Below, piece by piece: positions 34,507 to 45,200 of a DNA stretch of 64,000 bases. The notes beneath the pieces were generated by a model. That model saw only the letters and a program-made list of their open reading frames with translations, had not been told where the DNA came from and made no database searches. Position numbers and translations under genes: made by a program. The stretch comes from Bacteroidales bacterium (GTDB taxonomy: Bacteria; Bacteroidota; Bacteroidia; Bacteroidales; Paludibacteraceae): assembly GCA_004557405.1 (NCBI GenBank), contig SFDZ01000003.1, positions 123,745-187,744 on the forward strand. The letters are read 5' to 3'. How positions within the stretch are numbered: the stretch's first letter is position 1; each line of letters begins with the position of its first letter.

Positions 34507-35104
34507 TTATTGATTATAAAATTTATCTTCTTTCCAATTCAACGGATTATTTACAATATAGGTTTGTACCCTCGTTAATGCATCATTGTTGCGAATGATA
34601 CGGTCGTAAAAACGCGGTTGCCACGCAAATTCATATCCCAATCGGTGCACATGACGTGAAACCGCCGATTTGTACGCCCCGACAATGGATGACAATGTGC
34701 CCGACCCCTGATGTTGAAACCGGCGTTGCCCGATGGTTTTGGGGACGTCGCATGATGTTGGGACAACGCATGACGTAGAGACAACGCATGCGTTGTCTCT
34801 ACCGTTACAACCGTTTCCACCATCGTTATTTATTGCAATAATACCATGTATATGGTTGGGCATAACCACAAACGCATCCAATTTAACATTATCGAAATGG
34901 TTTTTCAATTCGTGCCACAAAAACATCGGCAATGACACCAATGGGCAATAATTGCATTTCACCATTTTTCATTTCGCCGAAATAATGATTTCGGTCTTTT
35001 GTACAAATGGTAACGAAATAGATGGCATTCCACCCGGAATCCCAATTTTGCAACCGGGTTGAAGGTATGCGGTATTTATTGTTGTATATTCCGTTGTGTT
35101 CCAT
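34507..35104 (-). pseudogene. REP-associated tyrosine transposase (Y1_Tnp, RAYT-like), frameshifted
   Basis: Two overlapping frames together give one IS200-like Y1 transposase. The first (start ~35104, MEHNGIYNNKYRIPST) reads NAIYFVTICTKDRNHYFGEMKNGEM and stays in family up to GVIADVF; the second continues LWHELKNHFDNVKLDAFVVMPNHIHGII, which holds the His-x-His metal site. The catalytic Tyr region follows (GAYKSAVSRHV, WQPRFYDRIIRNN). The frames join at a run of five T near 34926; one T fewer would restore a continuous protein of about 198 residues. No flanking insertion-sequence ends are visible, as expected for RAYTs, which mobilise short REP palindromes. A 28-bp palindrome of that kind lies inside the gene. 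Sequencing error or programmed frameshift remain possible. Confidence 0.8.
34775..34802. repeat. Perfect 28-bp REP-like palindrome inside the transposase gene
   Basis: Each 14-base arm reads gtagagacaacgca from its 5' end, and the two are exact reverse complements. It encodes part of the variable linker between the His-x-His and Tyr motifs (GRDNACVVST). Partial tandem copies of the arm (gacaacgcatgac) lie just upstream. Confidence 0.95.
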
Positions 35105-35234
35105 TTTTTTTCGGTGCTTGCAAATGCCTTTTACAACAATTTCCTGCCGAACGCCTTCTGCAGAATGCTTTGGCGCAACATCAGGCAAATATTTTGTGGG
35201 GCGATTTTAATTCTGCCATATATTTCCACTTTTT

Positions 35235-37292
35235 TTACCCTACATTCGCGCCATTTTTCACGGCTCGGCTCGGCGTTACGAGCACCAATTTGCCGTCGGC
35301 ATCGACTGCAGAGAGTATCATGCCCTGACTTTCGACGCCTTTGAGTTTGCGCGGTGGAAAGTTGGCAATGAAACAAACCTGCATACCGACCAATTTTTCG
35401 GGTTCGGGATAACTCTGCGCAATGCCCGACACGATGGTGCGACCACCCATGCCGTCGTCTATCTTGAACTGCAACAGTTTGTCGGCTTTGGGCACGCGCG
35501 CGCACTCCAATACAGTGCCGACGCGAATGTCCGTTTTGTCGAATTCGTCGATGGTGGTGTCGGCTTTGACGGCGGCCGGCTGCCAAGCGTTCAATTGATT
35601 TTGTTTCTTGCTCTCGGCCAATTTTTGCAGTTGTGCATCGATGGCGGCGTCTTCTATCTTTTCGAACAACAGTTGCACCTCGCCGATGCAATCGCCCGTT
35701 TTCAGCAGGTCGATGCGGCCGAGTTGATTCCAACTGAAATCGGCAAGGTTCAGCATACGGCGCAGTTTGTCGGACGAGAACGGCAAGAATGGTTCGAAAG
35801 CGATGGCCAAATTCGCCGCTATCTGCAAACCGATGTGCAAAATTGTGGCGGTGCGTTCCATGTCGGTTTTGGCCAATTTCCACGGCTCGGTGTCGGCCAG
35901 ATATTTATTGCCGATGCGTGCCAGATTCATCGCCTCTTTTTGTGCCTCGCGGAATTTGAAATTGTCGAGCAATTGCTCCAAGCGTGCTTTCACGTCGGCA
36001 AATTCGTGCAAGGTTTCGCGGTCGTAGTCGGTGAGTTCGCCGAGCGCCGGCACACGTCCGTCGAAATATTTTTGTGTCAGCACCAGCGCACGATTGACAA
36101 AATTGCCGTAGATGGCCACCAATTCGCTGTTGTTGCGTGCCTGAAAATCGCGCCACGTAAAGTCGTTGTCTTTGGTTTCGGGCGCATTGGCTGTGAGCAC
36201 ATAGCGCAGCACATCTTGCTTGCCGGGAAAATCGTCGAGATATTCGTTGAGCCACACCGCCCAGTTGCGCGAAGTGGAGATTTTATCGCCTTCGAGGTTC
36301 AAAAACTCGTTGCTCGGCACATTGTCGGGCAGAATGTAACTACCTTCGGCCTTGAGCATCGATGGGAACACGATGCAGTGGAACACGATGTTGTCCTTGC
36401 CGATGAAGTGAATGAGGCGTGTGGTGTCGTCTTTCCACCACGTTTCCCAACTGCCGAATTTTTCGGGTTGCGCCTCGCACACCTCTTTCGTATTGCTGAT
36501 GTAGCCGATGGGCGCATCGAACCAAACGTAGAGCACTTTGCCGTCGGCGCCTTCCACCGGCACGGGAATTCCCCAATCGAGGTCGCGGCTCACGGCACGC
36601 GGCTGCAGCCCGAGGTCGAGCCAACTTTTGCACTGACCATACACATTCGGGCGCCACTCTTTATGTCCGTCGAGAATCCACTCGCGCAACCACGCTTCGT
36701 GTTTGTCGAGCGGCAGATACCAATGTTTCGTTTCGCGCAACACGGGTTTGCTGCCGCTGATGGCCGATTTCGGATTTATCAAATCGAGCGGTGAGAGCGA
36801 GGTGCCGCATTTTTCGCATTGGTCGCCGTACGCGCCTTCGGCGTGGCAGTGCGGACACTCGCCCGTGATGTAGCGGTCGGCCAGAAACTGCTGCGCCTCC
36901 TCGTCGTAGTATTGTTCCGATGTTTTTTCGATAAATTCGCCTTTGTCGTAAAGCGTGCGGAAAAAGTCGGACGCCATTTTGTGGTGCGTTGCCGACGTGG
37001 TACGCGAATAGACGTCGAACGAGATGCCAAACTCCTCGAACGATTTTTTTATCAACGTGTGGTATCTGTCCACCACATCTTGCGGCGTGACACCCTCTTT
37101 TTTTGCACGAATGGTAACCGGCACGCCGTGTTCGTCGCTACCGCCGACGAACAACACCTCTTCGCCGCGCAAGCGCAAGTAACGCACATAAATGTCGGCA
37201 GGCACATACACGCCCGCCAAATGGCCGATATGCACCGGGCCGTTGGCGTATGGCAACGCCGATGTAACAAGAGTTCTCTTAAATTGTTTCAT
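35235..37292 (-). CDS. metG: Methionyl-tRNA synthetase
   Basis: A 685-residue class I synthetase. The HIGH motif is in YANGPVHIGHLAG (~15-27). A zinc knuckle CPHCHAEGAYGDQCEKCG (~145-162) sits in the connective peptide, and the KMSKS equivalent is GDKISTSRNW (~335-344). The C-terminal ~110 residues form an EMAP/Trbp-type tRNA-binding domain (DKTDIRVGTVLECARVPKADKL), so the protein is the long dimerising form. It has a consensus promoter divergent from prfC. The 130 bp between its stop and the broken transposase hold no gene. Confidence 0.96.
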   Translation of the reverse strand: MKQFKRTLVTSALPYANGPVHIGHLAGVYVPADIYVRYLRLRGEEVLFVGGSDEHGVPVTIRAKKEGVTPQDVVDRYHTLIKKSFEEFGISFDVYSRTTSATHHKMASDFFRTLYDKGEFIEKTSEQYYDEEAQQFLADRYITGECPHCHAEGAYGDQCEKCGTSLSPLDLINPKSAISGSKPVLRETKHWYLPLDKHEAWLREWILDGHKEWRPNVYGQCKSWLDLGLQPRAVSRDLDWGIPVPVEGADGKVLYVWFDAPIGYISNTKEVCEAQPEKFGSWETWWKDDTTRLIHFIGKDNIVFHCIVFPSMLKAEGSYILPDNVPSNEFLNLEGDKISTSRNWAVWLNEYLDDFPGKQDVLRYVLTANAPETKDNDFTWRDFQARNNSELVAIYGNFVNRALVLTQKYFDGRVPALGELTDYDRETLHEFADVKARLEQLLDNFKFREAQKEAMNLARIGNKYLADTEPWKLAKTDMERTATILHIGLQIAANLAIAFEPFLPFSSDKLRRMLNLADFSWNQLGRIDLLKTGDCIGEVQLLFEKIEDAAIDAQLQKLAESKKQNQLNAWQPAAVKADTTIDEFDKTDIRVGTVLECARVPKADKLLQFKIDDGMGGRTIVSGIAQSYPEPEKLVGMQVCFIANFPPRKLKGVESQGMILSAVDADGKLVLVTPSRAVKNGANVG

Positions 37293-37347
37293 TGTGATAT
37301 TCCTTTAATAATTGATTTTTTCGTAAACAGATAAAATATGCAACTTG

Positions 37348-37379
37348 CAAAGTTAGTAAAAAATTACCAATTCCCCAAA
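37348..37379 (-). promoter_or_regulatory. metG promoter
   Basis: Minus strand TTTG (37379-37376), 20 bp, TAACTTTG (37355-37348). The -33 element is one half of the palindrome CAAATTTG shared with the prfC promoter. Confidence 0.85.
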
Positions 37380-37411
37380 TTTGATTTACTCACTTTTTTT
37401 TACTAATTTTG
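37380..37411 (+). promoter_or_regulatory. prfC promoter
   Basis: Plus strand TTTG (37380-37383), 20 bp, TAATTTTG (37404-37411), with a leader of about 40 nt to the ATG at 37457. Its -33 TTTG abuts the metG -33 element. Confidence 0.85.
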
Positions 37412-37456
37412 CACGCTCATTTTTTTTGTATCAAACCACTCACATTTTTCAAAAAT

Positions 37457-39028
37457 ATGTTTGAATCGGAAATAAACCGTCGGCGCACGTTTGCTATCAT
37501 TTCGCACCCCGATGCCGGCAAAACCACTTTGACCGAAAAATTGTTGCTTTTCGGTGGTGCCATCCATGTGGCCGGAGCCGTCAAGTCGAACAAAATCAAA
37601 AAAACCGCCACATCCGACTGGATGGAGATAGAGAAGCAGCGCGGCATTTCGGTAGCCACATCGGTGATGGGTTTCGAGTACGAAGGGCACAAAATCAACA
37701 TTCTCGACACACCCGGTCACCAAGATTTTGCCGAAGACACGTTTCGCACACTCACAGCCGTCGATAGCGTCATCATTGTGGTCGATGCAGCCAAAGGCGT
37801 CGAGGCGCAAACGCGCAAACTGATGCAGGTTTGCACCATGCGCAAAACGCCGGTGATGATTTTTGTGAACAAAATGGACCGCGAAGGCAAAGACCCGTTC
37901 GACCTACTCGACGAACTCGAAGCCGAACTCGGTATCGGCGTGCGACCGCTCAGTTGGCCTATCAACATGGGACAAAAATTCAAAGGCGTGTACAACATTT
38001 ATCAGGAAAAACTGAACCTCTACACGCCCAACAAACAACGCATCAGCGAGACGGTGGCCGTCGATTTGAACAGCACGCAACTCGACGAGATGGTGGGCGA
38101 AGACGACGCCCGCAAACTGCGCGACGACCTCGAACTCATCGAAGGCGTTTACAATCCGTTCGACGTCAAAAATTATCTGTCGGCCGATGTGGCTCCGGTG
38201 TTTTTTGGCAGCGCACTCAACACGTTCGGTGTCAAAGAGTTGCTCGATTGTTTCATCGAGATTGCTCCCGCGCCACTGCCCGTTGCCGCGCAAGAGCGCA
38301 GCGTCGAGCCGCACGAAGAGGCCTTCACCGGATTCGTATTCAAAATTCATGCGAATATGGACCCCAACCACCGTTCGTGCATAGCCTTCGTCAAAATCTG
38401 TTCGGGCAAATTCGAACGCAACGTACCCTACCGCCACATTCGCCTCGACAAGCAATTCAAATTCTCGAGCCCGACGGCTTTCATGGCACAGAAAAAAGAG
38501 ACCGTGGACGAAGCCTACGCCGGCGACATTGTCGGACTGCCCGACACCGGCAATTTCAAAATAGGCGACACGCTGACCGCCGGCGAAACGCTGCATTTCA
38601 AAGGGTTGCCGAGTTTTTCGCCTGAGATGTTCAAGTACGTCGAAAACGCCGACCCGATGAAATCGAAGCAACTGCAAAAAGGGCTCGACCAACTGATGGG
38701 CGAAGGCGTGGCGCAACTGTTTACGCATCAAAACAATGGTCGCAAAATCATCGGCACTGTCGGACAGTTGCAATTCGAAGTCATCGAATACCGTTTGCTG
38801 CACGAGTACGGCGCACAAGTGCGCTGGGAACCGATGTCGCTCTACAAAGCCTGCTGGATTGAAAGCGACGATGCCGCCGCCCTCGAAAATTTCAAAAAAC
38901 GCAAATTCCAATACATGGCCAAAGACAAAGACGGACGCGACGTTTTTCTCGCCGAAAGCGGCTATCTGCTGCAAATGGCGCAACAAGACTTCGACAAAAT
39001 CCGTTTCCACTTTACCAGCGAATTTTGA
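37457..39028 (+). CDS. prfC: Peptide chain release factor 3
   Basis: A 523-residue translational GTPase that recycles RF1/RF2 after termination. G1 is ISHPDAGKTTLTEKLL (~13-28), switch/G2 lies near EKQRGISVATSVMGF, G3 is DTPGHQDFAEDT, G4 is VNKMDREGKDP, and the C-terminal domains II/III carry FKIHANMDPNHRSCIAF and QFEVIEYRLLHEYG. The start at 37457 (MFESEINRRRTFAIISH) matches family members; upstream codons would cross the promoter leader. A strong terminator follows 29 bp after the stop. Confidence 0.96.
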   Translation: MFESEINRRRTFAIISHPDAGKTTLTEKLLLFGGAIHVAGAVKSNKIKKTATSDWMEIEKQRGISVATSVMGFEYEGHKINILDTPGHQDFAEDTFRTLTAVDSVIIVVDAAKGVEAQTRKLMQVCTMRKTPVMIFVNKMDREGKDPFDLLDELEAELGIGVRPLSWPINMGQKFKGVYNIYQEKLNLYTPNKQRISETVAVDLNSTQLDEMVGEDDARKLRDDLELIEGVYNPFDVKNYLSADVAPVFFGSALNTFGVKELLDCFIEIAPAPLPVAAQERSVEPHEEAFTGFVFKIHANMDPNHRSCIAFVKICSGKFERNVPYRHIRLDKQFKFSSPTAFMAQKKETVDEAYAGDIVGLPDTGNFKIGDTLTAGETLHFKGLPSFSPEMFKYVENADPMKSKQLQKGLDQLMGEGVAQLFTHQNNGRKIIGTVGQLQFEVIEYRLLHEYGAQVRWEPMSLYKACWIESDDAAALENFKKRKFQYMAKDKDGRDVFLAESGYLLQMAQQDFDKIRFHFTSEF

Positions 39029-39057
39029 CAACAAAACACACCACACCTTGTGGCCGT

Positions 39058-39084
39058 AAACGGGGATTATTCCCCGTTTTTTTT
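39058..39084 (+). terminator. prfC terminator
   Basis: A perfect 9-bp stem aaacgggga / tccccgttt with loop ttat is followed by eight T residues. Confidence 0.95.
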
Positions 39085-39213
39085 GTTCAAAACAAGTTGA
39101 AATCGAGTTAAAAACAGGTTGAAAACAACGCCCTTTCTGTTGATAACTTGTTAAAAAATCGACTTCGACGACAAAAAACACCCTTTTATAGCAACACTTC
39201 AAAAAGTTTTTAG

Positions 39214-39221
39214 TATATTTG
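39214..39221 (+). promoter_or_regulatory. Promoter -7 element of the T9SS-OmpA operon
   Basis: TATATTTG, 26 bp before the ATG at 39248. No clear -33 TTTG is seen. Confidence 0.6.
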
Positions 39222-39247
39222 CAGGCTAAACTAACTTGCAGTGTATT

Positions 39248-42200
39248 ATGAACAAAAATTTACTTATCGCAGTATGTTTGGGTTGTGCATCGGCAGCGTT
39301 CGGGTGGAACGGCAGCGGCACCGAACAAAATCCGTATCTCATTCAAGATGAACAAGATATAATCGAATTACGCGATCAGATAAACCGTGGCGATAACGAA
39401 TACGCAGGTGATTATTTTGCAATGACAAACGACATTGCACTTGCCGGCGATTGGACACCGATAGGCACCGAAATCTATCAATTCAGAGGCCATTGGGACG
39501 GCCGCAACCACGGCGTGAGCAACGTCAACATCACTTCGACAAGCGACACAGTCGGATTTTTCACACAGATAAGCGACAACGCCACCATCGCCAACTTTCG
39601 CATTTTGAGCGGACAAATTAAAGGCGACTCCATCGTAGGCGGTTTGGTCGGATTGGCAAAAAACGCCACCATCACCAATTGCGCCAACGCAGCCAAGGTC
39701 GAAGGCAAAGCCATTGTGGGCGGCATTGCCGGGCGCGCCGACGAGTGCCTCATCACCCGGACGTTCAACACCGGACAATGCAGCAGCGACCACGCACCAA
39801 ATAGTTACAACAACTACGTTGTGGGCGGACTTGTCGGATTGGCCACAAAAACAGAACTCAACTCGTGCTACAACACCGGTGCCATTTCGGCTTCTGATAA
39901 CCGCTTCTATGTAGGCGGCCTTTTGGGCGAAGCAAGCGAAATCACCATCAAAAATTGCTACAACATCGGTCAAGTGACCGGTCAAGCGACCGGAGAACGT
40001 GCAGGCTCGATACTCGGCACATGTACAGGCGAAAACAACGACAACCTATCCAACTGCCACTCCGACCAACAACTATTGCCCGATTTAAAGTTATTTGGAA
40101 ATTCGTCGGGAGTGCTTTTGAATCGTTGCAGCAATGTAACGCGGTGCAACACCAACGATTTGATTAACAAAAGCGGGTGGGGCTTATTCAGCGACGGCAT
40201 CGGCACAACATGTTATCCGTTTTTCACCAACGCCGACGCTATTGCCGACGACCCGTTTGTGCATGTATCGGTAGCGGCTGCCGTGTTTGCCGCCGGCGAT
40301 AATGTGAACGCCATCAACAACGATTTTGCGGTGGCAACTCCCGACAAATGGCGTTGCAGCAACCACAAAGTACAGTTTGAAGGCGACGGCAAGGCTATCG
40401 TCAATCTCTGCAAGGACGGCACGGACAATGCCACACTAACCATTGCAAGCGGCGACTATGCGCGCAGCATCGACATCGCCATCAACAACCGCTGCAACGA
40501 GTACACGCTGAACGAGACTCAACCGGTGTCTGTTACCATCTGTGAAACCGATTTGGACAACGACTTCGGCGACCGCTACAGAACCAAATTCCAAATGAGC
40601 GATTTCGATATCAACAAAAATTATGTACTCGATACAGTGCTGATTTTCAATACAATAGACGGTTGCGACAGCATCGTGAGATACCAAATCACCTGCTACC
40701 CGACGCCGCGTGCCGTGCGCAGCAAAGACCTGCCGGCCAACCCGATAAAAGTGATAAAAGGCCACTGTTGCGAGATAAAATACGATTTTGAAAACGCCAT
40801 GTTTGGCGCCACATTCTCGACCTCGATGTTTGACGGCGGCAGTTCGCAGGGTGCTTCGTACACAACTACTATCAATATCGAAGAAGACACGCTGTTTTAC
40901 TTCAAAAGCCTGACGAGCAAATATTTCGGCTGCGACGCTACGCCGGAAACGTTATCGGACACCATTGTCATCAAAGCGGTAGATGCCGTGGACATTACCA
41001 TCAAAACCGTTGGCGACGGCACCATGGTTGACACCACAAAAACCCTGTTGGCCAACGGACAGAACGAAAAAGCGTATGTGATTACGCCGGCCGACGGATG
41101 GTATCTGCAAACACTCGAATGTGGGCTGAACGAATATGCCCGCCAAGATGTAACCATCGTGAACGGCGACTTGCGCTATGCTTTCACGCCGACCAAAGAT
41201 ACGGAACTCATCGCCACATTTGCACAAGCAGCCGCTTGGGACGGCACCTCGACCGACGAACCAATCGGCAACAGCGACACGCTATTCATCTACACACCGG
41301 CCGAATTGGCTTGGGTGGCCGACCAAGTGAACAACCAAAATAACACGTTCGCCGGTAAAACGCTGATTCTGCAAAACGCCATCGACCTGAACAACAAACA
41401 GTGGACGCCCATTGGCACCGCAACGACACCATTTGCCGGCAAATTCGACACACAATGTCTGACAATAAGCAATTACCCGATCGACAATAACGCACCGTAT
41501 CGCGGCCTCTTCGGCACAGTAACAGGCTCGGTAGAAGGTTTGCCGCTCGACGCCGGCGCCATCACCCCGTCGCCCGAAAACAACCGCGTGTGCGCCGACT
41601 ATGACGACATCGTCATCGGCAGCCGGGCACCGCTATCGGGTGGCACAAACAGCACCTATCAGTGGAGATGTAACGGTCAAATAGTAGCCGACTCGGTACG
41701 CAGCGAATTCGTCATCGCCGCCGGACTACCGACCGGCACATACACCTACACACGCTGGGCAACCGGCAACTGCGACGGCACACCGCTGCAAGCCGCCGGC
41801 GAATACACCATCACCATACGCGAAGCCTTCACAGCAGGCAGCATCGTAACCGAAACTGCCACCGTCAATACCACTTACGAAGCCCGAATCATCGGCAGCA
41901 GCACGAGTGCCAACGGCGGCGGCAACACAAGTTATTTGTGGAAAGAAAACGACCAAGAGATAGCTGGCGCCACACAAGCCGCTTATACCATTCCGGCCGG
42001 CAAGGCAATAGGCACCTACGTTTATACGCGTTGGGCTAAAAATGCCGATTATTGCACGCCCGACTACATGCAGTCCGAAGGCAGTTACACACTCCGTGTC
42101 GAACAAGTGGATTTTGTCAGCATCAGCCTAAATTTCGAAAACAAGAACGGACGCATAGAAGGCAACACCACAGCAAGTACCTCACAACCAAATATATACA

Positions 42201-45200
42201 ACATCAACCCGAACGACGGTTACTATTTGGCAAGTTTCGAAAGTCAGGTTTTGGGCAATCTGCTCGAGTCGGTTTATATCGAAAACGGGCAATTGCGGTT
42301 TGCTTTCACACCCACACAAGACGATGTGCTGACGGCGCAATTTGCCGCCATTCCCGCTTGGGACGGCAGCACACGCAAACCGTTTATGACCGTCAACCGC
42401 GACTCCATCTACATCTACACACCGCAAGAGTTGGCATGGGTGGCCACACAACTGCAACCGGCCGCACCTGTCAACCCGATAGCCCCGCGTTCGATGGCTC
42501 GAGCACCATACACCCGCGACGATGTGGATTGGACACAAACCACCGTCGTGTTGCTGGAAGATTTGGACTGCGGCGGCGTGCGCGACAGCAACAATGACAG
42601 TTGGACAGGCACCCAATGGGAACCTATCGGGTCGGGCAGCACGCCATTCGAAGGCACATTCGACGGGCAAGGACACGAAATACGCAACATATTCATTCAA
42701 AGTGCTGCCAAAAACAACGTCGGACTCTTTGGTGTAGTAGGCACCACCGCCGAACTCAAGAACTTTGCCATCGTCAATGGTAACATCGAAGGCAAAGACA
42801 GCGTAGGCAACGTGGCCGGTGTGAACTTCGGCACTATCCACCACTGCTACAACATGAGCGAGATACGCAAAGCCGGCAAATACAGCGGAGGCATCGTCGG
42901 TTACAACGCCGGCACCATTCACCACGCCTACAACGTGGGATTGGTAACCGAAACGGGTGCCAACAGTGGCGGCATCGCCGGATTCAATGCGACAACAGGC
43001 GTCATCGACAGCGTCTATTGCACAGCGGATGTGTGGGGAGGCAACAAGCCCAAAGGCGCGCTCGTCGGGCAAAACGACGGAACACTCACCAACGCCTATT
43101 GGGACAACCAAATGGCCACCGGTGCCACCGGCGATGGCAAAAACACCGACACAAGCGTAGTCGGCAAAAAAACTACCGAAATGTTCGCCATCTTTGCCGA
43201 CGACAACACCAACTGGGTGCACACCAGCAACCTCTACCCGCAGTTGGCAATGCTGGCCAACACCAATGCGGCACGCGTGTCAGTAGCGCCATTCTTCCTG
43301 CACGACACATCCGACAGAGTAGAAAACGCACATAGCGTTCAGCACGACTTTAAGGTCAGCACCGAAAACGGCGTCGTGTGGAAAGCATTCAGAACCGAAT
43401 GGATTGATATTCAGGGCAACAACGCCACCCTATTATATGAAGACTGCTACGGCACCTCCGTATTTATTGCAGCCAACTTGGGTGACGAACACAAAAAAGC
43501 GGAAGTCAATCTGGTGCTTGCCGGCGACTTCAAACCGACCGAGATAAACACCTGCACCGACTATGCCTGCTCGGTAGCCGACATCAAAGCCATCGAAGGG
43601 CTGAAACCCGCCGGCGGCAACAGCGACACATACGTTTACAAATGGACGCGCGAAGACGAAGATGGCACCATAACCGAAGAGGCTATCGACACCACCGAGA
43701 TGAACTACAAACCGCAAGTAACCGAACCCGGCACCTACATCTACACACGCTGGGCGAAAGACAACGCCTGCGAGAAAAACTATCTGCAATCGAACGGCAA
43801 ATGGACATTGGTGCTGCTCGAACCATTCGATGCCGGCAAAATCAAAAACGGCAAAGACACCATCTGTCTCGAGCAAGGAGTAACGCCCACGGCACAAACC
43901 ATCGATAACGAAAAAGAAGCCTCCGGCGGACAGGCCAACGACATCACTTATCGATGGACAATAGCCCCGCTCAACGGTATCTATTCGGTCATCGAAGGCA
44001 GCGAATCGGCAACGAACACCACCTACACGCCCGACATTTCGACACTGAAACCCGGGTCGTACACCATCATGCGCCAAGCGCGCGATGGCGAAGATGGTTG
44101 CGCCGGCAAGTGGCAAACATCGGCAGGCTGCGACACCATAACCCTGCTCGGCATATTCGATGCCGGAGCCATCAAAGCCATCGACAACGAAAAAGTGTGC
44201 ATCGATGCCGACCAAACCACCTTGTCGGTCGATAACGACAGAGCAGCCTCCGGCGGCGACACACACATCGCCTACCGCTGGCAACTGACATTCGGCGACC
44301 AAAACGGCAATACCCTGCTGACAAAAACGGAAGAAAACGCCACAGCCACGCTCGATTACCTGTTCGACAAAAACGCCGAGCTGCCGGCGGCCGCCTATCC
44401 GATTAGCATCACCATCGAACGCTATGCCAAAGACAATTTGTGCCACACCGATTGGGTAAAATCAGAGAACACCGCCACCTACATCATCGCGCAAAACGAA
44501 TCCGAAGATGTAACCTTCAGCGTGTGCGAACTCGATTTTCCCTACACCTATGAATACACCTACAACGCCGCCGGCAAAGGCACGAAACAGATTACTTTCG
44601 ACAAGCCGGGCGATGTGCGCACCATCGACGACGACGAGACCGCATGGGGCTGCACACTCACCGTGAACCTGACAGCCCAAGCCACACCGACACCCGAAGT
44701 TGTCATTGTCGATTCGCTACTCGAAATATGCGAAACCGAAAGCGACAATCTCTTTGTCAAAATAGAGCCGCTATCGGGCAACCCCACCAAATACCGTCTG
44801 AAAATAGACGACAAGGCGTTTGCAAGCGTTGACACATACACCGACATTCCGGCCGACAACATCATTCCGATAACAGCCGTCGGGACACCACAACCACGCA
44901 TTTACAACGCACAACTACAATTTTTGGGCGGCACCGAATCGTGCGAGAGCGAAATCATCAATCTGCAAATATCCATCTCGCTCGACGGCTATCTGCACCA
45001 AAAATGGAACGAAGTCATCGTGGTGAACAACAGCGGCGAACTACCCGGTAAACCGCTGAAATTCAGCGCATACCAATGGTATCGCAACGGACAGAAAGTA
45101 GAAGATGCCACCCTGCAACACATCTACGAAGAAAACGGACTGAACGGCACCTACTACGTGATGCTCACCGGCGAAGACGGCACCCGCTACCGCTCGTGCG

